Shown here: positions 39,086 to 50,300 of the stretch, piece after piece | Position numbering within the stretch: position 1 is the first letter of the stretch | Layout of the letters: the number at the start of each line of letters is the position of its first letter | Assembly (NCBI GenBank): GCA_029948255.1 | Contig: JALIZF010001339.1 | Span: forward strand, 1 to 64,000 | Direction of reading: 5' to 3' | Length of the DNA: 64,000 bases | From: Telmatactis stephensoni | Taxonomy: Eukaryota > Cnidaria > Anthozoa > Actiniaria > Isophelliidae | The notes under the pieces: generated by a model | Told to the model about the DNA's origin: nothing | Database searches by the model: none | What the model saw: the letters and a program-made list of their open reading frames with translations, nothing else | Program-made: the position numbers and the translations under genes

Positions 39086-39566
39086 TTCAGTATCGAGTCT
39101 GTGTGTGTTGCTTGTGCTTATTCTAGTATTGCTAAGCAGTGAAAAATGTATATCAAAATTTGTGAAATTTTATGAAGCGAGGAATATATGATTGTATCAA
39201 TAAACATTTTCAAACATTCAATGCTTATTCCGTAGTCCATACAATAACTGTATGTTGCTGTGATTTCTGTGCATGCTAGCTAATGATGATGAGGATGATG
39301 ATAATGATTATAATGACCAATCGAGAGAGATTGGGGGCCACTTTCGATTTGAACTGTGTTGCTCAGCGTGAGCCTCGATTAGATGTGAGATATTCAAAGA
39401 AATCAAGCAAACCCCAGAGGAATTCTATAGCATTTGCTTTGTTCATTTGTGTACATTCCATTTATTCCCAAGGGTTAATGACTTGAACACAAAAGAATAT
39501 ATTACGCGGTATTGAGGCTAACGCTCAGCAAAATGAACTCGAAACTGGAGTATTGTTCCTGTCTCC

Positions 39567-39630
39567 CTAGCCTGCGTTGCTGGCGGTCTGCGGTTTGCGG
39601 TTTTCTGCAGACCGCCAGCAACGCAGGCTA
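39567..39630. mobile_element. 64-bp hAT-like foldback with 8-bp target duplication
   Basis: The arms TAGCCTGCGTTGCTGGCGGT and ACCGCCAGCAACGCAGGCTA are exact complements around a 13-16-nt loop. The octamer CTGTCTCC flanks both sides (39559-39566, 39631-39638), the duplication size of hAT transposons. Confidence 0.75.
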
Positions 39631-39703
39631 CTGTCTCCTTAGGAGGATCGAAATTTGGAAGAAAGTGATAGATACACGAACCGTCTTAAAATTAAACTTG
39701 TCC

Positions 39704-39901
39704 TAGCCTCCTTTGCAGGCTGCTCCTTCGGGTATCCTGTGGTAACAGGAGAAGAGAGGAAACTGGGATCGTTTAAGAGGAAGACTGGGGACGAGAGGGG
39801 AAAAGGTGAGTAGTCACCTTCTTCCATTTTTCTCTTTCCCCCTCGGCTATTTCCATCTCTATTGCCACAGGAAGCCCAAGAATTGTCTGCGGAGGAGGCT
39901 A
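39704..39901. mobile_element. MITE with TAGCCTCC ends
   Basis: TAGCCTCCTTTGCAG at the left, CTGCGGAGGAGGCTA at the right. The inner sequence is purine-rich. No clear target duplication. Confidence 0.5.
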
Positions 39902-41247
39902 AATCTATGTATGCCCATCGCTGCACTTGACATGTGATTGTCTTGCCTGGGTCTTGCCTGGGGTACACAAATAAAGCAAGTCCAAGTTAGCTGCACTAGA
40001 CACCAATGGTATACAACTATAATTATTGATTGTTATTTTATTTAGCAAGAGTAAACGAAACATGACTTTGTCGGAAATTCATTAACTCTTCGGGCCAAAT
40101 ATTCGTGACCTATATAGTACGCTACGAACCAACGAATCATTCTTTCCCACACAAAAAATCACATATTTCGGCTCTATTAACTTTTGTTAAAAAATCACGT
40201 GATTAATAACGTCACATTGATAGCTATGATTGTTCCTGGTAAAGCAATTATCGTCACTAAGATGGCCTTTTGCCTGAAAATTATTTCATCGCGGATGTTG
40301 TTTCTGCTATTCAAAAAGTGGTATAGTGTTAATGTTCGAGAAGTTTCCAACGAGCTATCGGAAGCAAAGGCCAGTTCGCGTCATCGCTGTCTTAATCAGT
40401 ATCTCACATACAAAATACGAATATCAACGAACACAAAAAATCTTTCAAATCATGTCATCTTACATCAATTCAGTTTTGTGGTAGATATTCGACTTTTATC
40501 CGATACAAAGTTTTCATCAGTAAACTCACAACGAGTTTGCCGAACGATCGAGCTACTTTGAGCCAACAAAACAGATATGTTTAACAGTTCAATCATACCG
40601 ATTGTTGGACATTTTGAAATCGGAGTGAGCTTGAACATATTTCTTCCTTTTACAATGTCTACAATCCATGACGTTTTTTGCTCCCAAATTGCTTATGGCC
40701 CAATTACGAAAGCTTAGGGTCGGCAAATTGAAAAAAAATTTAATCAATTTAAAATCAGGTCAGTTCAAAGTGAAAAGTCAATTTGCTTTCTTTTTGTCAA
40801 AGAAGTTTAGTATTCCCGCCATTTGATGTGCAGACGGCCGTAACAGAAAGCGCGGGAATTTTAGGTTAATTGTTTTATTACGGCCAGTTATTTTTGGCCT
40901 ATAGGTGGCCGTACTAACAAGGTTGCATTGTATCATGCTTCATTCAAAACATGGGTGTTTATTAACTCATCCGCTTGATGGAGAAGATGAGCCCCGGAGG
41001 TCTTGACAATGAAATAGTAATCTGATACTCTTATGAAGTGTGAGAGGTCAAATATGCGATTTCCACTACGTCACCAGTTTACACTCGTCGCAGCTTTCGT
41101 GATAACATTTTCGCCTGCCAACCTGGTAACACGGCTTGAGAATCCTTTACAAAACAGCAGTCGCGGTACGATTCGTCTCACGGCTTTGAAAGTAGTTAAT
41201 TACCAGTTTAAAATTGACAGCGGGGCTTCTAATTCATCTCAACCAAG
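39902..41247. other. upstream region of carboxypeptidase 1
   Basis: No supported exon. A CACGTG E-box (atcacgtgat) lies at about 40195. Neither a TATA box nor an initiator could be assigned with confidence. Confidence 0.4.
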
Positions 41248-41345
41248 ATGGTTACCCTTCGTCGTGGATATGCTATATGTGCTGTTATCTTTACCATCTT
41301 AATGCTTTCTCAGACGTCTTTTGGAAAAAGAAAAACATTCCACGG
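41248..41345 (+). CDS. carboxypeptidase 1 exon 1: start and signal peptide
   Basis: ATG in context aagATGG, hydrophobic core YAICAVIFTILML, and donor CACGG|gtaagt. 32 codons plus two bases. Confidence 0.88.
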
Positions 41346-44300
41346 GTAAGTCGACTTTTCTTTAACTTCAAAATCGTAAAATAATCCAGATTTATTGACT
41401 GTAGTAGCTCGGACAGAACTTTGTGTGAGGCTCAAAACTATGTACCTCCAATTTTCATATCAATGAAATTGTTGTGATTTCCTAATCATTTCTGGAACGC
41501 ATTTCCCCTTGGTTACACTATTGCCCTCTAGCGGCATGAAAGAATATTTTGTGTAGCCTGAATGGTAAACCCAGACCTCTTGCAAATGATACTTAACTGC
41601 GTTTCAACATGTCTTGTTTACGTTTAATTAGCGTACCAGTAGCTTGATTTTTACTTTAAAAAATCCAACCAATATAAAAAGTATCTTCAACATATTAAAT
41701 TAAGTATAACAAGTCTTACTATAGCACTCATACCGGGAGCAAGTGGCTTTTTTATTGAGTTTTACTAGCGTTTCATTGAGTTGTTTGTGTATTACCAGCT
41801 TCGTGGGGTGCCTGACAAGCAAGTTCGCTTGCAGTTACCTTCGGTTGATTTTCAATGGATTTGGAAAGGACGAGAAAAAATTGTTTGCTATAGGCACTTG
41901 AGGGCTTTTCACGTTTGAATAGTAAGACGTCCTATTTGATTGCCGATTTATTTGCATAAAAATTTCATAGATCTGTGGATTATTAAGGCCGACTTTCGAA
42001 TCGTATGGAAAGTACGAGAATGTTTAATTTGTAGTTATATACTGAAGTATCATTTTAGGTTTTTCATACTTTAGGATCTCTTTATACTTGCTGATTTGAC
42101 ATCTATCCAAAACAGTCTTGTACTGAATCAAATCCACGAGTAAACGGATTAAATCATCAATCACTTATTAATTGAATGGATTAATCTTATCATTTATCAA
42201 TAAATATGTACGTAATTGAATGAATTGATGTTAAGTATCTTTCAACAGTGTTCAACTTGATTATTAAATTAACATACAGTTTTTAAGGATTTTTTTTATT
42301 TTACTTCTAGTTTTTAATTTTGGTTAGGTTAAACAATAGAAAACAAAGGATTTCGCACTATTTAGTACGATTTAGTTCGCTAACTTTTTCACGGATATAT
42401 TGTAAGCACTCTACTTCTGTTTGTAGTAATTCCATGTATTTTTAGAGAGCGCTCATTATCAATAAAATTATCATTTTTCAGTTGAATGAATTTTGATTCC
42501 CAAAACTAAAATGACAAAAAACGAATCGAAAAGTAATTTCAATTTTTCTCGCACCATTTTCTTTTCAATTTGATTGTTAGATGAACCCGCCAAACAAACA
42601 TTTCAAACTACCATGAATTAACCTCAAAATTAATTCATTATTAGAATAACAAAAAGATATTCTAGCTTGAGGTAGCAGCAAATATATACAGTACATACAA
42701 TAAGAGATGAATAAATTTGGTACGATACGTGACACCCTTAGCTATTGTCTCGCCTCTGCCCATTCAAATTAAGAAATCGCGTAGTTAAACTCGGACATAA
42801 CTCAGACAATACCTTAATCGTATTATACTGTCTAGAACAAGTATTTTGCGCTATTGTATAGAGATGCAACTTGCAATTCATTCATGATGTCGTCTACTCA
42901 GAACAAAGCCAGGTTCATCCCCCCTCTGGATGGGCGAGGGTCTGTGTCTTATTGTTGATTAAACCTTAAATGTGACGTTTTCGTATTGATAATAGCTGGC
43001 CTCCAAGCAGTACATGTACCACGGCTATATCGGGTTATGCTCTCATGTTCACTCAGACGAGTCTCCTTAACGAGGTCAGGGTGCAGTGAATTTACTACCA
43101 TCGAGTTACGCGAGACTTGAATTAGTCTTAATTAAAAACATATGTTAACGACACATGCCAACGAATTTCTATGTTCCTATGATGCCACATGTTCTATAAT
43201 AAATGATGATTATTATCTTTCTGTAATGCACGCTCAAGAGAAAATGTGCACGCTATAGTGCACGCTTCCATTGTTTCTTTATATTCCTGCCTGTTAACGC
43301 GGCACGCGGGCATGTGTTGCTACACTTCACCGGGTCATTCCAGCCCATTACAGGTCCTCAATTGCTATATCCTATTAAATCATCAATTTTATCCATGCAT
43401 TTTTGTCATTTTCATTGCAAGAGTATTTAACAAGAGGCGAAGAATATAACAATGTCTTATGTCTGTATTCTCATCTCACTGTGGATGTTGAGCACAGAAA
43501 GTGAGCTTAGGACTGAACACCAGGCGTTGCGGAGGATTTCTCTTACTTTTCAAGTGCTCCCAATTTTTTCTAGCGCTCCAATTTTTTTCTTAAATCACAT
43601 TCCAGATACATAAGCGATCGTTTTGTGTTGCTTTTATAAAATAATTTCAGACGTTGTAGTGCTAGCCATGTCTTCTGATATAAAATTCGTAGCTAACCAA
43701 CCAGCGCGCGCGCGTTTTATCTCAAATATTTGATTAATATATCCATGTATCATCATCATCATCATTGACATCATTAGTATCATGATCATAATATCTAACA
43801 TCATATTTCAATTTTTACTGTCTTTGTGCAGGGACAGAATTCTACGGGTTACACCAGAAAGTAAAGCAGCGCTAAAACTTTTGAATGATTTGGTGTCTGA
43901 CGATAAACACTATCAGGTCAGGTTTGAAGCCATGTTTACTATTCCCCCCTGTCTAAACTACACTCCTTATTAGACAAACACCTCCCAAAGACGAACAGCT
44001 ACAAGTGGAACCTCTTGTGCCCAAACATGAAGCTTAAATCTCCATCCATTTCCTTATACGAAACCTCTATAATACGGACACTTTTCTCCTGTCCTTTGGT
44101 GTCCGTATTAAAGGGGTCCCACTCTACAATCAAACCATGTAAAGGGGGGTCTTTTATTAAGTGATATCTATAATATAGACCCCGCTATCTCGAACACAAA
44201 TTGATATCCTTGGATCGTTTTCCCCAATCAATTACTATCGTGTAACTCGAACCCCGCTTTCTACTTTAGAAACACCATTTACATTTGTAATTGATCAATA

Positions 44301-47300
44301 TAATTTCAAAGTAAATTTGTAAATTTCAAAGTAGTCCTTCATCTTTGGAAGCATTGTATATTGTATACTACAATGCTGCAAAGAAGGCTATTTGTAAGTC
44401 TGTTTTGTCCTCCACAAGAACGTGCATACATGTCTCATTGATATTTGAAAAAAACAAAAGACAAAAGCGACCTCGACCCCCTTGACGTGAAGAACGTAAA
44501 CGCGTTCAAAACAATTTTAAAAAGCGTCCTTCCGATCCGGAATTAAGATAGAGAATGCTTGTCCGATTTCAAATAATCAACCTATTCAGTGTAGTTTTTA
44601 TCCTTACTTGGCCTTTAAAAATTCAATATCAAAGAGGGATATTTGACTATAATGCTGTGATTACTGCACTAGTGTTTTTTGTTTTTTTTTTCATGACGCA
44701 AACGTTTTTTTGTCATATCGCTTTTGAAAACTCGACACTGAACTGAAAATGTTCAAAAAGTAGTTTTCGATTCAGTGAAACATACTTTTGTTAAGAGCAC
44801 ATGGTAGTCAGTGTTCGACAACAATTTAAGTGAGATAGTTGTCGATTTGCATTGGTACTCTGCAGATTGTCTACTTAATAACTTGACGAGTAATTGACCT
44901 GGTCTCAAACACCAAAGTCAAGTGCTTACGTTATAGGTGTTCTTTCCCTGGTATACCACGCCCGCATTCATAACATACCAATGTTTACAATTTTTACGGC
45001 AAGATGAGTGAATAAACGAACGAATGAATGGATTGAAAGATGAATGAAAGGATAAATGAATGAATGAAAGTTTGTTTCCATTTTCTGTGACAAAAAAGTG
45101 CAGTTTTAGTGATATTAATTGACGAAGAACAATGAAACTTTTAAGTTGTGATGTACTTCCGGGTCCCGGAACACAAAACAACTCAACTCAAATATAAATC
45201 TATAAATACACAGTGCTTACTTGAATCGTAAGTCGTTTTACACACGAATTACGTCATAATTATCAGCAAGTGAATCACACAGTGCTTAATTTCAGACAAG
45301 CACTTCCTTCAAGATATTTTTAGCTCAGTGTTTTTCAATGGACTTCTGGAACGTTAAAACCAACTTCGACCCAGTCACGTAGTCTAATATGCCTGCTGCT
45401 ACACGACGTGTGTCAATGCCAATGCCGCAGGCCAAACATTATTACAGATTGTATGAAAATCATACTGTTATATCCTTCAACGACGCGACGCATGAACAGC
45501 ATGTTCGTGTCCTTATCCTCATTACATGCATCGACTCTGGAATTCTTATCGTGCTTACGCTGGGCGACGTCCAAAGTACTTTATACTAGGTATCAGTGTA
45601 GGACTGGGAGGAAAGAAATAATCTTCGTAAACAGTGCATCTCTTTTTGCAACGGCATTTTTCTTTCGTCTAAGGCGCGAAAACGGAATAAAAAGTGCATT
45701 TACAAATTTAACAAGATTAGTGTGGAAGTGGTCCTTTAGTAATTGATCTTCTTACCAATGAGACAAGTATGTATGAAAAAGGTTATTAAATTAATAAGAA
45801 GGGCAAATTACGAGAGCCGTTTGCAAGACGACAAATTAAATAGTGCAGTTTCCATTTGCTAGAGTCCGCTTAGGTTCTTGACAAAAGGCGCCTTTATGCA
45901 CGCGCAGTGTTAGCCTCCTTTTCAAGAAAGACCCATGCCATTGGGGTAAAATCGATTTCTGTATTGTCCTTAGTCACAATGTTTTGTTTTTCTCGCTGGT
46001 CTTTTCAAATAATCTACCTTGACTCGAGGCTAACCCTGCATTTGTGCGTCTGTTGTCTAATTTTAAGGCGGTATGAACAAACTCGAATAATCTATAGAGG
46101 TGTCTGTATTCTAGAGGTGACTGTATTCTAGAGGTGTCTGTATTCTAGAGGTGTTTGTATTATAGAGGTGTCTGTATTATAGAGGTGTCTATATTATAGA
46201 GGTGACTGTATTCTAGAGGTGTCTGTATTATAGAGGTGTCTGTATTATAGAGGTGTCTATATTATAGAGGTGACTGTATTCTAGAGGTGTCTGTATTATA
46301 GAGGTGTCTGTATTATAGAGGTGTCTATATTATAGAGGTGTCTGTATTCTAGAGGTGTCTGTATTATAGAGGTGTCTGTATTATAGAGGTGTCTATATTA
46401 TAGAGGTGACTGTATTCTAGAGGTGACTGTATTCTAGAGGTGTCTGTATTCTAGAGGTGTCTGTATTATAGAGGTGACTGTATTATAGAGGTGTCTGTAT
46501 TCTAGAGGTGACTGTATTCTAGAGGTGTCTGTATTATAGAGGTGACTGTATTATAGAGGTGTCTGTATTATAGAGGTGTCTGTATTATAGAGGTGTCTGT
46601 ATTATAGAGGTGACTGTATTATAGAGGTGTCTGTATTCTAGAGGTGTCTGTATTCTAGAGGTGTCTGTATTCTAGAGGTGTCTGTATTATAGAGGTGCCT
46701 GTATTATAGAGGTGACTGTATTATAGAGGTGTCTGTATTCTAGAGGTGTCTGTATTATAGAGGTGTCTGTATTATAGAGGTCTTAGTATTAAAGATATGT
46801 GTTTAATTATGGAGATGGTCCCTTGTCTACATGGTCTGCTTTGTCTACCTGACAAGAGACCAAAATTGCGAGACTATTCTCGCGTGCCCTCTGCATGTAC
46901 GTACCCCTCAGGACTATACTAAGTACATGTATAACAGCGTTGCTGTTCTTTTCCCTCAGTTAGATTTCTGGACATTCCCTTCTAAAGTATCACGGACAGT
47001 GGACATCCACGTTCCTCGTGTCACGTGCCGAGCATTCCAAAAGCTTCTCAAGAAAAATAAAATAAAATATGAAGTGCGCATGCGCAACTTACAACGCCTC
47101 GTCAACAAGGAGAGTCCTCATAACAGACTACGCACTGGAGGCTCTTTTGATAACTCCTTTCATTCATATGCACGGGTAAGTGAAATAGCCTTTTCCCCAG
47201 ATACAGTTGAGTGGATTGTCAAATCCTCATTATCATCAATATACTAGGCCAAATAACAAACTGCCCTCTTGAAAACGCGCCGTTCAGCGGGCGAAAATTG

Positions 47301-50300
47301 AATTTGACGGGCCGCAAATACATTTGCAGCCCTGTTGCTGATTGGCTGAGAAGGCATCGCGCGACAGCTCTCGACCAATCAGAATTTACAAGAAAACCAT
47401 TTCAAAACTCGAGTTCTGTATAAATCGTTGTTTTTTATATTTATTTGAAGACAACTTTTATCGTATTGACTGAAATGCCATATTAGCACCAATATGGAAG
47501 AATTTCCAAGTTTCAATTACAAAGTTTGTTATTTGGCCTAGTATATTGATGATAATGATAATGACATGACTTTTGTCGGGCATATTGTTTATTTGTGGCC
47601 CTTGCAGCATCATTTGCACCCTCGCTGCGCTCGGGCGCAAATAAAGAATATGCCCTCCAATAGTCATGTTATTGTCCTATTGTCAGTACATGGTAGTATG
47701 TACTGAAACCGAGGCTTGAATGGTAAAGGGCTCACTCCACTGTATCTTGGGAAGCGACTGTTGAAGGAAGGGAGGGAGGGGGAAGGAATGAAGCGGAAGG
47801 AAGGGAGGGAGGGAGGGAGGGATCGATGGATGAAATAAGCTTGTAGGAGCAAGTGTAGCTCAGTTGGTTAGTGCTCGGCTTTCTGATACGACAGCTCCAA
47901 GTTCGATTCCCAGTCACCTCACACTTGTTTCGACTTCTTTCCATTCTATGTAACTTAAGTACTGATGGAAAGAGGGGGTAAAGAGCGCACCGTTTCTTCC
48001 TGGAAGACCAGCGTTCAGCTGAAGGAACTACCGACGCAAAATATAAAGCTTTACCCTTACCTTTACCTGGATAAATGAATGAATAGATTGAGAATTTAGA
48101 GAATGTATCATTGTTTTATAGATCGTCTCTGAAATGCGACGATTATCTCGCTTAAACAGAAGTATTGTACACGTCAAGAACATTGGCAGAACGTACGAAG
48201 GACGAAACATGTACTTAATAAGGGTAAACTATGTCATGAATATATTGTATACACCTATTTCAAAAAAGGTTGTCACCGCTAAGAGCGACAGGCGATACGT
48301 AATAGGTCATTCCAAGACCGCAAAGCACTATTGATTTCTTAATTAAGCCATCCTAAATCTTTCTTTACACTCTTCCATCAAATATTTGGCTATTCATATG
48401 TAAATCAATTAGAAATCAATAGTGCTTTGCGGTCTTGGAATGACCTATTACCTATCGCTCTTAGCGGTGACAACCTTTTTTGAAATAGGTGTATAATATC
48501 TTAATTATGATAATAAAGAAAGTGATGATAATGATAGAAAATAAGAATTGCATGAAAAAATGATATTTTACTTTCGTGCCCCTTCTTAAACTATGCAATC
48601 CTTTTCTTTCTACAGATAAGCGCTAATCGCACAAGAAACAAACATAAACCAATCGTATTCTTAAACTGCGGCATCCACAGTAGAGAATGGATAAGCATTT
48701 CAACTTGCATGTACATAGCGAGAAGGGTAAGGAAACTAACTCACGTTGGCGACATATTCTGAGCTATATGCCATCCTAGTGCGCACACACAAACTGTGCA
48801 CACTAGTCGGCAGTGGAATTTTTTGTCGGCCTTGCGATTTGACGAAGAAAATTACTCCAGTTAGAATTCAGTTTGTCAGGGTACAGCGCCCATATTTTTT
48901 TTATTTTGGGCAGGCATGATGGTTTCTGTTGGTTGGTTAGTGTTCATTTAGTCGGTCAGTCGGTTTTATGTTTTGGTAGGCTCTTTCACACTAGGATCTT
49001 AGTCTTTGTTGTGGCATTATGCCTACGCGACATATTGTTTAGTGCGTTTTTCCCGTTCAAATTGCTAATACAGATATCCTCATGATTAGCGTTTTTGTTG
49101 TTTATATTCCAATCAAGTCCATGGTTTCTCAATTCAGTCCGGATATCTTACAATGGTAAGACAAGGTGAAACTACTCTAAGTAAGAGTTTGGGTCACTAG
49201 GGGTCGATCCGAGATCAGACTGCTGTTTAGGTCGTTTAGTAGGCATGGCTGAGAAGCTAATAAAAGGGATTTTTTCATGTCAACAGCTTGTTCATGACTA
49301 CAAAAGCGACAGCAGCGTTCGCAAGTTAATCGAGAAGTTAGAATGGGTTATTCTACCAGTAATTAATGTGGATGGATATCACTACTCACGAGATAGGGTG
49401 AGTATATGTACCACAGACTACAGGTAGATAATCCAAAGACAAGGACGCTAATAGAGACGCTGATGTTCATATCAGTGATGTACAGGCCAACAAAATGGCA
49501 CTAAGGCAAATAGATAAGATGAAACCCACCAGGCAGGCAGACAGACGGACGGACGGACAAACGAGAGGACGAGCATACGGGTAGACAGACAGACAGTTAG
49601 GCAGCTAGGCAAGCAAGCTGGCAGAGAAAGACAGTAAGGCGGACAGACGGTTAGATAGACAGATTTATAGACAAATCGAATGAAGTATAATATTTTCATC
49701 TTGTAGGATCGCATGTGGCGGAAAAACAAAAGTCCCAGTTCTGATGATTGTATAGGAGTAGACTTGAATAGAAACTTTAACTATAACTGGGGAGGTAAGT
49801 AAATGTGTTTCTTGTAACATTTTAAAGATATCCACTAACTTAAGACGGACTTGAGACATAAAAGGACAGACAGACAGGCTGACTCATCGTAGCAGCAATA
49901 GCAGTTTACAATAACATTTTACTGAGTAACCTCGAAAAGCTGATTGAAATCAGGATTTCGAGTTTTCTGCGGGACATCTAGTCCCGACTGAAATACAACT
50001 GTGATGCCACTGTGACAATCCCCTAACACTCCATCCCTTACTTCCTCCATCTCCACTACTTTCCTTCTTCTCTCTCTCCTTTGCTTCCTCAAACCATCCT
50101 CCCACTCGCTGCTCCTCCGCGCTGTATCAACCACCTCTACGAAATTTGTAAACGCACGTGTTAATATGAAACTTTTCATTTGACGGTGTATGCAATGCTA
50201 TCTCTGTTGGGTGCATCATCCTTGGGGGAAACGACGCTAAGTGGCCATGATTGCACTTTTACATCCTAAAAACGAAAACCCAATTTTATCGCATTCTACT

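Noticed and set aside
46092..46780. CRISPR-like array of short repeats
   Set aside because: The units are contiguous with no unique spacers, in a eukaryotic intron; it is a minisatellite.
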